Part shown: piece by piece, positions 44,045 through 54,740 of the stretch
Position numbering within the stretch: position 1 is the first letter of the stretch
How the letters are laid out: each line of letters begins with the position of its first letter
Assembly: GCA_963576735.1 (NCBI GenBank)
Contig: OY755175.1
Location: 9,192,401 to 9,256,400 of the forward strand
Source of the DNA: Bedellia somnulentella
Lineage: Eukaryota > Arthropoda > Insecta > Lepidoptera > Bedelliidae
Direction of reading: 5' to 3'
DNA length: 64,000 bases
Program-made: the position numbers and the translations under genes
Notes under the pieces: model-generated
Seen by the model: only the letters and a program-made list of their open reading frames with translations
The model's database searches: none
Told to the model about the DNA's origin: nothing

Positions 44045-44300
44045 CATTGAACGTTCGAAGAGAGCAAAATAAGAGCATACTTATGAATGTAAAGATTAAT
44101 AAATAGCAACACGGGCGAACGATAGCCACTGCCTAGCCAAACAGATCTTATGGCATGAAGTAAGAACGCATACATGTTATAATACATGCATACATACGAG
44201 TACAATAAATCCCTAGTCGGATTAACAAATTCCTCAGCCACTTTTGGAGTAGAGTTGAGTGGATGCTTTTATAAAATACACATAATATATACATTAATAT
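44045..44300 (+). repeat. Repeat D with upstream module, copy 2
   Basis: 'aataaatagcaacacggg', 'atagccactgcctagccaaa', 'acaaattcctcagccactttt' and ataaaatacacataatata. Partner of 36895-37180. Confidence 0.5.
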
Positions 44301-44364
44301 ATAATATTTTACTAATTTGATTTAATTTACTTTTTATGTTTATATGTTTTGATGTACTTAACTA

Positions 44365-44650
44365 TCCTTATATATTAAACGAGAGAGGGTGGATTTTGTG
44401 AACCAGCCTGTGTCGCGATGCTAAGAGCTAGAAAATTGGTTCAGGTATCAAATTGAAGATCTCCATCTGAAGTTTTACCGAAAACTCATACATTTTCCAT
44501 AACTGGATTAGTTAAATTGTAAGCGATAAGATTAAATTGGAGTAAAAGCGCGCGCAAATGTGTCAGTCACGAGATTGAATTGATTCGCCCGCGAGCAATT
44601 AATGCAAAATATTTAGTCCACGCGGACGTAGTCGCGGGCAAAAAGCTAGT
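44365..44650 (+). mobile_element. Non-autonomous Helitron, 286 bp
   Basis: Begins TCCTTATATATTAAACG after A. It ends with the hairpin-like cgcggacgtagtcgcg, then ggcaaaaagCTAG before T. Shares 'ggttcaggtatca' and 'gcgcgcaaa' with 10624-11010. Confidence 0.8.
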
Positions 44651-45081
44651 ATGAATTAACTTATATCTGAAATAAATGAATTTGATTGAATGATTGATTA
44701 CAGTATTGTATTGTAACAAATATGTATGATTAATTTGTAAAAGTTTATTATTATTTTTATATTATATGTTTATATTAGTAAATTTAAAGATGTTTGACTT
44801 TAAGCACTGTGTAGTATTAGTATTGTAGTAGCTTAGGATAGCATTAATCATTTCTTTCCGCTGGTTTTGAAGGTGTGTCACAGACCATATATTATTATTT
44901 CACTTCACTTAGCGATTTTTATAATAATTTTATTTAATTTTAATTCTCACCTCTAGCACTCTACAGAAATGATTCATTGACAAATATATATTAATATTTT
45001 TAAAGTTTATCTTGATACTTTATTATTATATGTAAATATGCTTAATATATGGTTATGTTTTAACAGTTATAATTAAACTAC
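44651..45081. other. AT-rich, repeat D trace
   Basis: 'gcactgtgtagtattag' near 44805 is a trace of repeat D; otherwise nothing. Confidence 0.4.
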
Positions 45082-45198
45082 GTGGGTACTCTGAACACCA
45101 GGTGACAAAGTCACGTGATGTTCAGAAGTATTAGTACCTCTGCCAACCCCTTCGGGGATATTCGGCGTGAACGTTTATGTTATGTTATGTTTTATTGT
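45082..45198 (+). mobile_element. SINE-A 3' fragment, subfamily 1
   Basis: 'cgtgggtactctgaacacca' to ggcgtgaacgtttatgttat with a ttatg tail; strongly 5'-truncated, almost undiverged. Confidence 0.8.
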
Positions 45199-46075
45199 GG
45201 TGTATAGAGACGCCTACGCCTTTTTTAAAGTAGACAAAATATTAAAAGTCTTTCATCTGGATATTATTAATTTAATGAGGTTTAGTGAGTAACATGATGT
45301 AGGGTACTAAAATAGCAATTAAGAAAATTAAAGTATGAATATAACTTTCACCCCAAGTTTATAAATATGTAAATAACTTGGAAAACCAAATCTTTTGTGA
45401 AAATTAGTTGTTATGATGAATTAGTCCACGAGGAACTCGCAGGTACAAAAGTATTGTATTTGTGTTGAAAACGAATCAAGTTATTCTATATTATTTTATA
45501 AAACTATATTCATTACACGCAAAGAATACTATAGCATGTATGTCACGATTTATCATGTGTAAAATAATAAAGTTGTTTTTTAAAAACTACAGCTTAATAT
45601 TCTTGTTTCTAGAAAAAACAAACATTGGTGTCGCTTAATATTAACAAAACCCTGACATTGATACTTAAAACTTGGTAATTTTGTTACAAGTGTTCATTGC
45701 TTTATTAATTATTTTGGCAAAGCAATTTAGTTCTTAGTTATTTCCGTGTTGTATAATTAAAGATGATAGAAATATTATTTTCCTAATTTCACTAATAAGA
45801 AAAACGCTTAAAATTTAAGCCTACATTTCGTAAATCCTTCCATTCTCGTTGATTTCCTCTCATTTCTTATTCAATGTGATTTATTACAATTCCAGTGGGA
45901 CTGAAGAGAATGTTTATACTACACTAATATTTTTTGTAATAATGAAAAGTTGTCGTCATTATATTTACAGATGGAATCCGTTCTTATTTCAAACTTAGTT
46001 CGTTTAATTATAACTACTAACAATTTTAACGAAAAGTAAAATTACGTATAAAAAGATACATACTCACTCACGGCT
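45199..46075. other. AT-rich, nothing recognised
   Basis: No feature supported. Confidence 0.45.
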
Positions 46076-46228
46076 ATAAGTCTCAAAAAGCCCGCGGTTA
46101 AGCGCTTGGCTTCAAGTATGGTCTCGGGTTCGATCCCCGGGGGCTAAACTCACAAATTTCATGTGTAAGATTTAACCCAGTTTGGAATAATATTGCAGGC
46201 ATGAATCACCTGATTATCCGAAATTTAC
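46076..46228 (+). mobile_element. SINE-B, left half (split by LINE)
   Basis: 'gcggttaagcgcttggcttc', B-box ggttcgatccccgg and cacctgattatccgaaattt; continues at 47829 after the LINE. Confidence 0.75.
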
Positions 46229-47828
46229 TAAATTTAAATTTAGTGTCCTCGCCAGACGTTGTCAATAGCCAAGCCTCTTGGATTTTCTGGTAAAGATGTA
46301 TGTAAAATTTTGATGAATATGAAAAAGGCCAAATCTCCAGGGCATGATGGACTGAGCGTCGAGCACCTGCAACACGCGGGTGCTCACTTAACTAGATTGC
46401 TTGCTATGTTATTCACTTTCTGTGTGCGTCATTCTTACCTACCTAAAGATATGATGAAAACTATTGTTGTGCCGATACTTAAAAACTCTTCAGCTGACAC
46501 ATCAGATAGATCCAACTATAGACCAACATCTCTCGCCACAGTCATAGCTAAGGTTTTTGACGCGATAATTGATAAGTAGCTTGAAATTGTTCAGGTGCAC
46601 GACTCTCGGTTCGGCTTTAGACCAGGCCTTTCCACAGAGAGTGCAATACTTTCGCTCAAATGTACAGTGGAATACTATGTGAAGAGAAAAACTCCTGTCT
46701 ATGCCTGTTTTCTTGACTTGTCCAAGGCTTTCGATTTGGTCTCATATGACAAGCTTTGGGCAAAGCTGGAGAATGCGGGAGTGCCCCCTGAGATAGTATC
46801 TGTTTTATGTTTCTGGTACCAAAACCAAATTAACTATGTAAAATGGGGTAATTCTGTATCGGACGAGTATGTACTGGATTGTGGTGTAAGACAGGGTGGA
46901 CTTAGTTCGCCCCGGCTCTTTAATATTTATATTAATGAGCTATTAGAGGAGCTCAGCAACACTCATGTCGGATGTCACATCGACGACGTTTGCCTGAATA
47001 ATCTCTCATATGCTGATGACATGGTGTTGCTGAGCCCTTCACCTGGAGGCTTGAAAAAACTGTTATGTGTGTGTGAGGCATATGCCGAGCGGCATGGACT
47101 ACTTTATAATGGGAAGAAGTCTGAATACATGATTTTTAAATCTAATAATTTGACGCGGGATCCGGTATTCAGACTTACTCTCAACGGTGTGCCGCTCAAA
47201 CGGGTGTCTCAGTTTAAATATTTAGGTCACATTGTAACTGATAATATGTGTGATAACTTAGACATTGAAAGGGAGCGCAGAGCATTGTCAGTCCGGGGTA
47301 ATATGTTGGCACATAGGTTTGCTCGGTGTACTGGGGATGTAAAAGTAACGCTTTTTAAAGCTTTTTGCCAGTCGTTCTACGCCAGCAGCTTGTGGTTCAA
47401 CTACAGGAAATACACCTACAATGCTTTGTGTGTCCTTTATAATAATGTATTTAGGGCACAGTTTGGACTTCCGCGGTACTGCAGCGCCTCGGGCATGTTT
47501 GCTGATGCTGGGGTTGATGACTTTTTTACAATCATGCGTAAAAAAGTTGCATCTCTACTGCGAAGAGCTCGTGGAAGTTCAAACTGTATCCTAAAAATGA
47601 TTGTAGAGAGATGTGACTCCTCCCTTCATACTAGGTTCTTCACCCTTCATGCTGTAGGGGGGTGACTGGACCTTACGTATATACAGTGAAATTTTTTCTT
47701 GTTTGTTTTTATTATTATTATTTTTTTACTAACATAGTCAATAATTAAAATACTAACACTAAATATGGACTAAAATTGTCTGAAAATAAAATATTTTTAT
47801 TTTTATTTTTTTTATTTTTTTTTTATTT
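46229..47828 (+). mobile_element. CR1-like LINE, 5'-truncated, inserted in SINE-B
   Basis: Begins just after the SINE-B word gattatccgaaattt and ends in a T/A-rich tail (aaataaaatatttttatttt). SINE-B then resumes with aaatgattcagtgctttgta. Any target duplication is only about 5 bp (attta). Confidence 0.75.
46259..47665 (+). pseudogene. LINE reverse transcriptase (CR1/Rex1-like), one in-frame stop
   Basis: Two ORFs in the same frame, 46259-46579 and 46595-47665, separated only by TAG at 46577-46579. The RT order is: KAKSPGHDGLSVEHL (about 23), NYRPTSLATVIAKVFD (about 86), RFGFRPGLSTESA, then ACFLDLSKAFDLV (motif A), RQGGLSSPRLFNIYINEL (motif B), LSYADDMVLLSPS (motif C) and QFKYLGHIVTDN. The active-site YADD is present. 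No endonuclease is left upstream and no RNase H follows. The apparent Met codons are TTG and GTG, so neither is a true start. The single stop and otherwise clean frame suggest a moderately young dead copy. CR1 versus Rex1 is by resemblance only. Confidence 0.75.
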
Positions 47829-48003
47829 AAAATGATTCAGTGCTTTGTAGGGCACGTTAAGCCGTCGGTCCCGGCTACTATGGCGTTAGTAGTCGTTAGT
47901 CTGCCAACCCGCAATTGGCCAGCGTGGTGGACTAAGGCCAAATCACCCTATATTACATAGGGTAGGCTCGAGCCCCTTGGTGCGGACATGTATGGGCTGT
48001 AGG
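47829..48003 (+). mobile_element. SINE-B, right half
   Basis: 'gatgattcagtgctttgtag', 'ggcacgttaagccgtcggtc', 'tagtcgttagtctgcc' and ccccttggtgcggacatgta. Confidence 0.75.
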
Positions 48004-48545
48004 GAAGTAAAAGTTTGTAAAATTAGGGATGGTCGGTAATGGGTCTCTGAGGCGCCTTGCGTCTGTGGTAAGTAATGGTTTAATACTATTCTATGGCGTC
48101 ACTCCACAGATGTTACAATGACATTACCTACTATTCGGGTTAACGGGTTATGCAATGTTTTCTTATACCTACCTATCTTTAATAAAGTGAGATATTTTAA
48201 TTTTTTAAAAAATATCAGTTTTACATAAACTTAAGGCTATAAATCCCTAATAGGGGTAGCCAGAGCTTCTGAAGTACAAACACCGTATTTTTAATTAAAA
48301 CAACTATTGACTTTAGGATATTTAATCGCGTGTTATTACATGGCTTTTTCAGACAATAGTTGTTTTAATTATAATGTGCAATCGTAAAACTCTTAGAAAA
48401 TACCGTATTTTTATTTATTCCAGATAATACTTTGTTTAATCGCTGAAAATACGCGTTAGAACATGCGGTGCAGATAATATCTATCGTCGTGGTAGTTCAA
48501 TATTTTATTTTTATTGTCAAAATTCCGCAATCTCTAGAGAAGAAC
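48004..48545. other. AT-rich with a repeat D piece
   Basis: 'ggctataaatccctaatagg' at 48233-48253 is repeat D. No gene. Confidence 0.4.
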
Positions 48546-48835
48546 ATGCAGGAGACGGCCTACACCTTTGTGTCTTTTCAAAAGTCATATCACATATGTT
48601 TGGTTAATTTGTCAAGGTTGTTAACGGAGAGCAAAAACAAGGAAACCCACATGAATCAGGTGCAACTTATTTGTACAAAGTGGTGTTAGAACACTTATCA
48701 CATGAATGCACTGTCCAAGCAAAAGCTGGGTCCTCTGAACACCAGGTGACCAACAAGTTACCTGATATATGGAAGTATTAGTACTTCTGCCATATCTTCA
48801 GAGATATAGGGTGCGAACTCTGTGTTTGAGATTGA
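48546..48835 (+). mobile_element. SINE-A, old, 5'-truncated
   Basis: 'cctacacctttgtgtctttt', 'ctctgaacaccaggtgacca' and 'gaagtattagtacttctgcc' with many changes; ends near 'gagatatagggtgcgaac'. Confidence 0.65.
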
Positions 48836-49309
48836 TAGATTTATTAACCCGACACTGCATTCAATACTCAAATTTAAAAATGATTTATTTGTGTTTTTAC
48901 ACAAGCAATTAGTACGAAAATTTAATATGAAACACGAATTAAAATCATATATGGTAATTTAATACTAACAAGTAAGCCTACTTACTAAATCTTATAGTAA
49001 TTTATACATTTATAAGAGAAATGTTTCAAAATCTAAGTTAAATAATGAAAAGATGATTAATGGATCATTTACAATAAGAGTTTCACAAATATTTGGAAAC
49101 AGTGTCATACATGTTTCATGCTATTAATAACATAAGCTTGTACTTCAACGTTGTGTAATCTGAGTAAAATAAATATCTAATATTAATTTGACTAGAATAT
49201 AATGAATGGAAGCTATATTATTCAAGTCCGCCCTGGGTTTATTAATTATTTCAGGATACCTAAACCTGAACGTAGAAAAATATCACAACCAGTATTTTAC
49301 AAAATATAT
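48836..49309. other. AT-rich, nothing recognised
   Basis: No feature supported. Confidence 0.45.
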
Positions 49310-49891
49310 TTAATAGCGAATTATTGTTACTGATTGCAGCGCCATGTGATTTTTAATTAACATAACATAACATAACATAACATAAACGTTCACGCCGAAT
49401 ATCCCCGAAGGGGTTGGCAGAGGTACTAATACTTCTGAACATCACGTGACTTTGTCACCTGGTGTTCAGAGTACCCACGTTTTGCATGGACAGTGTACTC
49501 ACGTGATAGGGGGCAGGCCTATCGCCGTTTTGTACGAATACACTGTCACATGACTAAGTACAACTCAGCCATGTGGGTTTCCTCACGATGTTTTTAATTA
49601 ACAAGATGTTAAAAATCGTTTTAAAAATTTAATCATAAAGAAGCATCAAAAAAATATTCTTGTTTTCTTTGTGGAAAATGGAAAGCATTTCAAAGGACTT
49701 TGAAACATTATCTCTGAAGTATATCCTTTATTAAAACATTTGTATACGAATCTTCAAGATCGTATTTTTTAATGAATAGGTGTCGAAAATATGCAACCAA
49801 TTGCAAAACTTATTTCACCAATGAAACGCTAAAACCTTCAAAAGCAACATATATATCATCTCATGTTACTCACTAAAATATCATATGGGGC
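49310..49891 (+). repeat. Second copy of the 34.7-35.1 kb segment
   Basis: Matches 34681-35110 on both sides of the SINE-A insertion, e.g. 'cgctaaaaccttcaaaagca'. Confidence 0.6.
49350..49603 (-). mobile_element. SINE-A, subfamily 1, 5'-truncated, 13 bp target duplication
   Basis: tttttaattaaca occurs at 49350-49362 and 49591-49603. The insert starts with four ataac units and ends at 'gtttcctcacgatg'. The duplicate segment at 34.7 kb lacks it. Confidence 0.85.
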
Positions 49892-50690
49892 CAGGGTTGG
49901 CATGAGTAAAACAAACTGTTTAAAAACGTGTGTTTCAAACACTGCTTAACAGAAAGAAATTAAACTGTGTTTCTTATTTAGTATTTTAAAACACAATTTA
50001 TAGATTTGGAGAGATTTAGGCCTTTAAATTTTGTATGTAGTAAATTCGCTGTGAAGTTTAGTGACGTTCGGCGGGAAAGAACCGCACCGTCTGTCGCGTC
50101 GTCGTCACATTCCCAGCTCGGCAGACGCAAAACTTATTCCTCGTTATCGATGTTATGCCCCTAATTTAATGTTACTTAGGTTTTTTAGGCTAGCGTTTGA
50201 ATATATTGATAACCCCTTTTCGATTAATCTCTATATATATAAAAGAAAGTTGTGTTAGTTACACTATTTATAACTCAAGAACGGATGACCTGATTTGGTT
50301 AGAAATTGGTAGAGAGGTAGCTTAGAACCAGGAAAAGGACATAGGACACTTTTTATGATATTAAAAAGAGGGAAGATTTTTTGTATGTTTGTATGTCAGT
50401 AATGAAAGGGCTCCGCAACAACTTAACCGATTTCAATAATTCTTTCACCAATAGAAAGCTAAAACTATCAATACTCTCAAAAACAACATAGGCTATATAT
50501 CATCATGATAAATGTCGTAGGGGCTAAGTAGTGAAAAATATTTACACCATCCGTGCGGAGACAGGGCGGACCACTAGTACTGTTCATAAAGCCAAAAAAA
50601 CGGAAAAGAACAAAAAAACAGTTGTTTATAACAATTTGAACTGTTTGTTTTACAAAATTTAAAAAAAAACTGTATTTTTTCCAACTCTGT
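49892..50690. mobile_element. hAT-like non-autonomous element, split by a Helitron
   Basis: Left end CAGGGTTGGCATGAGT at 49892; right end on the complement CAGAGTTGGAAAAAATAC, ending near 50690. Flanks tatggggc and gtaggggc match at 6 of 8 bases, as an 8 bp hAT duplication would. The related segment at about 35066-35090 (cataggggaccagctgct) shows the site without the insert. Confidence 0.55.
50228..50577 (+). mobile_element. Non-autonomous Helitron, 350 bp
   Basis: TCTCTATATATATAAAAGAA starts at 50228 after A, followed by gttacactatttataactca. The end is gtgcggagacagggcggacc then aCTAG at 50574-50577 before T. It lies inside the hAT-like element. Confidence 0.8.
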
Positions 50691-50699
50691 AGGGGCAAG

Positions 50700-51069
50700 C
50701 TGCGATCGCGTTTTTCTTATTGTTTCCCGACACTATTTTTTCATAATATCAGAATACTCACATTTTTTTGCTGTCTAGTGCAGAACGGGAAGCAAAAGTT
50801 TTCGTAATTTTATTTTGAAAAAAAAACAGTTTATTTTGATAGATAACTTGAGGTGGAGAAAACTAGCATATAGGTGTGGTCGTCTCCTACCTGTACATTT
50901 ATATATATTTATTCGAATTTTATAGAATTTAAGAGGTTTCAAGAGACCAAGTCGTACACGATCTATTGGATCTCGTTGCGTCATTCTTTGTGGATCATAA
51001 CGAAAAATTTCAGAACTCGTTGCGTCATTTTAACTAGATGCACAAATTGGCTACCGCGATAAACGTATT
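50700..51069. other. AT-rich, nothing recognised
   Basis: No motif in the overlapping small frames. Confidence 0.45.
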
Positions 51070-51230
51070 AAGTGCTTTTTGGGCAGTGTGGTTGGAAACC
51101 CATGACCAACAACCTTTATCGACAATCTTTCCCCTCTCGACTTCCAAAATTGCTGAAGAACATTTTATTCTGAAGCTCTGGCTATACCTTCCAGGGATTT
51201 ATAGCCGTTGGGTATGTATGTCAGTCGGTT
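51070..51230 (-). repeat. Repeat D copy
   Basis: 'gggcagtgtggttggaaacc', 'ctctcgacttccaaaattgc', 'gaagctctggctatacc' and 'agggatttatagccgt'. Confidence 0.55.
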
Positions 51231-51372
51231 TCTTTAGTTTTTTAAGTGCCCTAGAGATTTAATTTTTATTTACCTTTCTCAATAGCTCAGCCCTAATTCT
51301 ATCTCGATCCGGTTACTTACCGGTCGGTAATTTCTTTCGGACTTAACTTTATTCCACCTCACGACGGTTTGC

Positions 51373-51765
51373 CAAATAACATAAACATAAACATATATAA
51401 CATAAACGTTCACGTCGTTTATCCCCGAATGGGTTGGCAGAGGTACCAATACTTCTGAACTCACATGGCAGCGCCATCTAGTGTCCAGAGAAGGTACCCA
51501 CGTTTTGCTTAGACAGTGTACTCACGTGATAGGGGGCAGGCCTATCGCCGTTTTGTACGAATACACTGTCACATGACTAAGTACAACTCATCCATGTGGG
51601 TTTCCTCACGATGTTTTCCCTCACCGTTAACAACCATGATAAATTAACCACACATATGACTTTAGAAAAGACAAATTGGAGTAGGCCCGACCCAGGATTG
51701 GAACTCACGCCCTTCTGTTTTCGGGCGGGTGTTCTACCCACTGGACTATCATGTAGTCAAATAAC
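51373..51765 (-). mobile_element. SINE-A, full length, subfamily 2, 8 bp target duplication
   Basis: caaataac occurs at 51373-51380 and 51758-51765. On the minus strand the head reads gatagtccagtgggtagaac with the cccgcccgaaaacagaaggg variant, and the body has ggtaccttctctggacacta. Confidence 0.85.
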
Positions 51766-52589
51766 GTTTTATAAATCTAAGTTATAGAACGCTACCCTTA
51801 TCGATCTTTATCACATTATTCTCAATGGACTTGTTACCGATGTTTTTTCTGCTGTCGTTTTTCTACCTTGTCCTTTCCCTCTTTTCGGACTTTCTATCCC
51901 GTCACAATTTATCTATCACATTTTACAGTACAAAGAGCTTCTCATCGGTCCACAGTGCGCACATGTTGCGTGTTTGCAGTATCTATCAAGGATCTGTTCT
52001 AAGCCATTTCTAAGCCAAAAACGTGGCATAGACTTTCACCCAAAGATAAAGATCTTTAGGAAAAAACAAAGATCTTTGGGAAAAGACAATGACCAATCCT
52101 GGGCTGGTGTCATACAATGGTTGACTGTAAAATTTCGCAAATCTTTTAACTATGTCAGAAACTTTTCATTTGATGTGAAATTTTTAATATTTCTTTCTTC
52201 TTCGCCGATGATTCACTTATACATTCTATTATGATAAAGTTTTTAATTAAATATTCAAGTCTTAAAAGTTTATCAAGCTTTAAGGAATTAATACTGCTTA
52301 AAAGACGGAGTTCAGCTGTAAGAAAGTTTATGATTGAAATTTCATGTATGCGAACTGTAAGTTTCCAACGTAGTTAATTCTCTAATAAAATAATCATTAA
52401 CATAGAAAAGTGTGTAGGTATTTCAGAAAGTTATACTAAGTGGTTATCATTGTTAATATTTTATATGATCCTCATTAAAATTGAAATTAAATTAATTAAA
52501 CTTTGAGATCAAATTTATTTAGAAGGTATATTTTATTAGCGCACTACACAAGTAGGGTTAATAGTAATTTTAGTTTCATCCTATTGGAA
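51766..52589. other. AT-rich, nothing recognised
   Basis: Small frames such as 51825-52013 and 51974-52234 show no domain. Confidence 0.45.
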
Positions 52590-53377
52590 CAGGACTAGCG
52601 TTGAAAAAAGCGAGAAATTTTTCCGTTTTTTTCAAATTCCTTCGTTTTTATGCAAGTTTTATTCGAAAGTTTCAAGAAAAATAAAAATTATTTTTTTCTT
52701 GTTTTTTATCTATAAAACGGAAAAAAACCGAAAAATATGAAAAAAACGGAAACATATTGTTGTTTTTTTAGTAGAATGTTTTTATTATTAGTTGGAGGGT
52801 AGATAAAACTATTTTTTATTGTTGTAATGCGCTCATTCCGGTCAGTCAGACAGACCACACTCAGTTCGTGCAATCGTTCCGTCCGTCTGCGGCCTCTGAA
52901 AGAAACTGGTCTATATTTGGTCGAACGCATACGAGAGATAGAAATCGACTACTTCCAGAAAGAATTGATAAGCTTGTATACGTTCGATCAAATTTACATT
53001 TAATGCAATCTATATCATATGAGTTAGAGATTTGTAATACTGATTCTTCTGAAAGCGAAAGAGAGTATGTATCTGATTAGTGAGCTAAAGTAAGGCCAAT
53101 TTAAAGTAATAATAATCCGAACTCTTTACTGATTTTAATTTGGCAGAATGATAATTTTTCATACGTTTTTTTCAATAGTGTTTTTTTTTGTTTTTTTCAA
53201 TTGTTTTTTTCACATTCGAAAAAAACGGCAAAACTTTCAATAAAACTGTTTTTTTCCCAAGAGTTTTTTATTATAAATTTCAGTGTAACAAACGAATAAA
53301 ACGGTAAAAAACGATAAATCGTTTCTTTCGACAGAAAAAACAATTTGTTTCTTTCGGAATTTTCATCGCTAAACAGG
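52590..53377 (+). mobile_element. hAT transposon remnant, internally deleted
   Basis: Possible ends: CAGGACTAGCGTTGAAAA at 52590, and on the complement CCTGTTTAGCGATGAAAA ending at 53377, with 13 of 18 positions the same. Many acggaaaaaaaccg-type subterminal words lie near both ends. No 8 bp duplication matches, so the borders are tentative. A hAT transposase C-terminus lies in the middle. Confidence 0.5.
52868..53080 (+). pseudogene. hAT transposase C-terminal (dimerisation) fragment
   Basis: 70 codons reading SAASERNWSIFGRTHTRDRN, then RLLPERIDKLVYVRSNLHLM and an acidic Ser-rich tail. This is the C-terminal motif of hAT transposases (Ser-Ala-x-Ser-Glu-Arg-x-x-Ser, then Arg-Asn-Arg-Leu, then a Lys-Leu-Val-x-Val/Ile-x-x-Asn helix) that closes the RNase H-like fold and mediates dimerisation. 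The frame upstream of the Met is broken and the DDE residues and BED finger are absent. The stop at 53078-53080 probably is the native stop. Confidence 0.7.
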
Positions 53378-53399
53378 ACCCATAAGTGCATTCCCTTGT

Positions 53400-53945
53400 G
53401 TTTTTTTATTGTGATGCAACAATGCCTTTTATTTCAAGCCAATTAAATACCTAAAATTGGAAAATGTGACTTATTTAAAAACTAAATTTATTAAATATGA
53501 AAAATATTTACTTAAAATAAGAAAAATAAAAAATTATTTAATAAGGCATATTTACAGTACAAACTTAAACGGGGTTCCCAAACTAATCTAAGCCTGTATT
53601 TTGGGAAACCAGGGGCCCAATTCTACAATTTTAAGAAACGTCACCGTTTTGATACAGTCTGTAGGTCAAATAAGTACAATACTGTATCTCTATTTTTAGT
53701 CGTTACAACGTAATCGGTTCTATTATCTTAGCTGCCGGAGCATGGTTTTGTCAATTTTGACATTCCAAATCAGTCATTTATTCATTCTTTAATAAGTCAA
53801 ATAAGTGTTGTCATTTCAGTGATCTTAAAATCTACCGCAATAACTGTACCTATTTCTGTACCATCGCCCAAGCCTAAAGAAATATCATTTAAATTTTATG
53901 TACAGTTTATGAGTACTTTCTGCTAGAAGATTCGACCGAAATATT
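53400..53945. other. AT-rich, nothing certain
   Basis: 'ggggcccaattctacaattt' near 53610 resembles the end of a lepidopteran MITE, but no matching opposite end was found. Confidence 0.35.
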
Positions 53946-54180
53946 TTATTATAGGTTAATTCTTTACATGGGTGTCGTAAGAGGCGACTAAGGGTATGGG
54001 GCTTTTTAAAGTGACTTTTAGGCGATGCGAGACGATGATGAGACCCATCACCAACGATACTTTATTTCTACCATCATCTCCCATATCAACTTCCAAATGT
54101 GGCTGAGGAGTTTTTCGCTCTAAAGCTGTGGCTACCCCTTTTTAGGGATTTATGGCCGTGAGTATATGTATAGCAAAATT
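53946..54180 (-). repeat. Repeat D, long copy
   Basis: 'gtgtcgtaagaggcgactaa', 'ggctttttaaagtgac', 'gatgagacccatcaccaac', 'tcaacttccaaatgtggctg' and 'agggatttatggccgtgag'. The mirror of 20455-20695, so the full family length is about 230-240 bp. Confidence 0.65.
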
Positions 54181-54184
54181 AAAA

Positions 54185-54300
54185 ACCTGTAACAATGTAC
54201 CTACAAATACATTGTCACATGACAGGACTAAGTATAACTCAGCTATAGTAGTTTCCTCACGATATTTTCCCTCACGGTTAACGTCCTCAATAAATAAAAA
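54185..54300 (-). mobile_element. SINE-A internal fragment
   Basis: 'cattgtcacatgacaggact' then gtttcctcacgatattttcc; diverged. Confidence 0.55.
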
Positions 54301-54443
54301 ATACATTGGTCAAGACCCAACAAGAATTTAAACTCAAACCGATGAAGTGAAGTCTCAAAAAAAGGAGCTGAGTTTTGATTTCATCGTTATAAAAATTTAA
54401 AATTGTATGGGTACGTAAATGGTTAAATTTATGCGGGTACCTA

Positions 54444-54525
54444 CTCCATGGCGATCGATAGTCTCTGCCTACCCCAATGGGAACTAATGGCGTGAGTATA
54501 TGTATTTATGTATGTATGTACCTAC
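54444..54525 (+). repeat. RTE 3' end with tatg-repeat tail
   Basis: 'cgatcgatagtctctgccta', 'ccccaatgggaactaatggc', gtgagtatatgtatt and a tatg run. Confidence 0.5.
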
Positions 54526-54529
54526 TCCG

Positions 54530-54740
54530 TAACTATCATTTATTTTAATGGAATGTCTTCTAGGCATGACATTATTACAGAAGCCGCCTGCCTTTTTGAG
54601 AAAACTCTCTATTAGGTCCGATTGTGTCCTCCGTAGTCGTCCTCTACTAACACCACTTTCCAGTGCCTTCCACATTGGGTTTTCACACATCCAATTTACC
54701 TATTCATCCTTATCATGCCCAAACCGTCTTAAAAATATTA
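54530..54740 (-). pseudogene. RTE-clade LINE C-terminal fragment
   Basis: The minus-strand frame 54690-54484 reads GVSRGRLRRTQSDLIESFLK, then KAGGFCNN. It matches the RTE tails at 6.8 and 63.9 kb, where 'Ser-Arg-Gly-Arg-Pro-Arg-x-Thr' precedes 'Asp-Gln-Ile'. It is head-to-head with the RTE tail at 54444-54525. About 50 codons remain; later residues are chance. Confidence 0.55.

Noticed and set aside
43716..44129. 137-codon minus-strand frame with a hydrophobic start
   Set aside because: It spans a Helitron-related fragment and repeat D, with no domain or homologous pattern.
53600..53900. Possible MITE starting ggggcccaattctac
   Set aside because: No matching inverted end or target duplication could be found.
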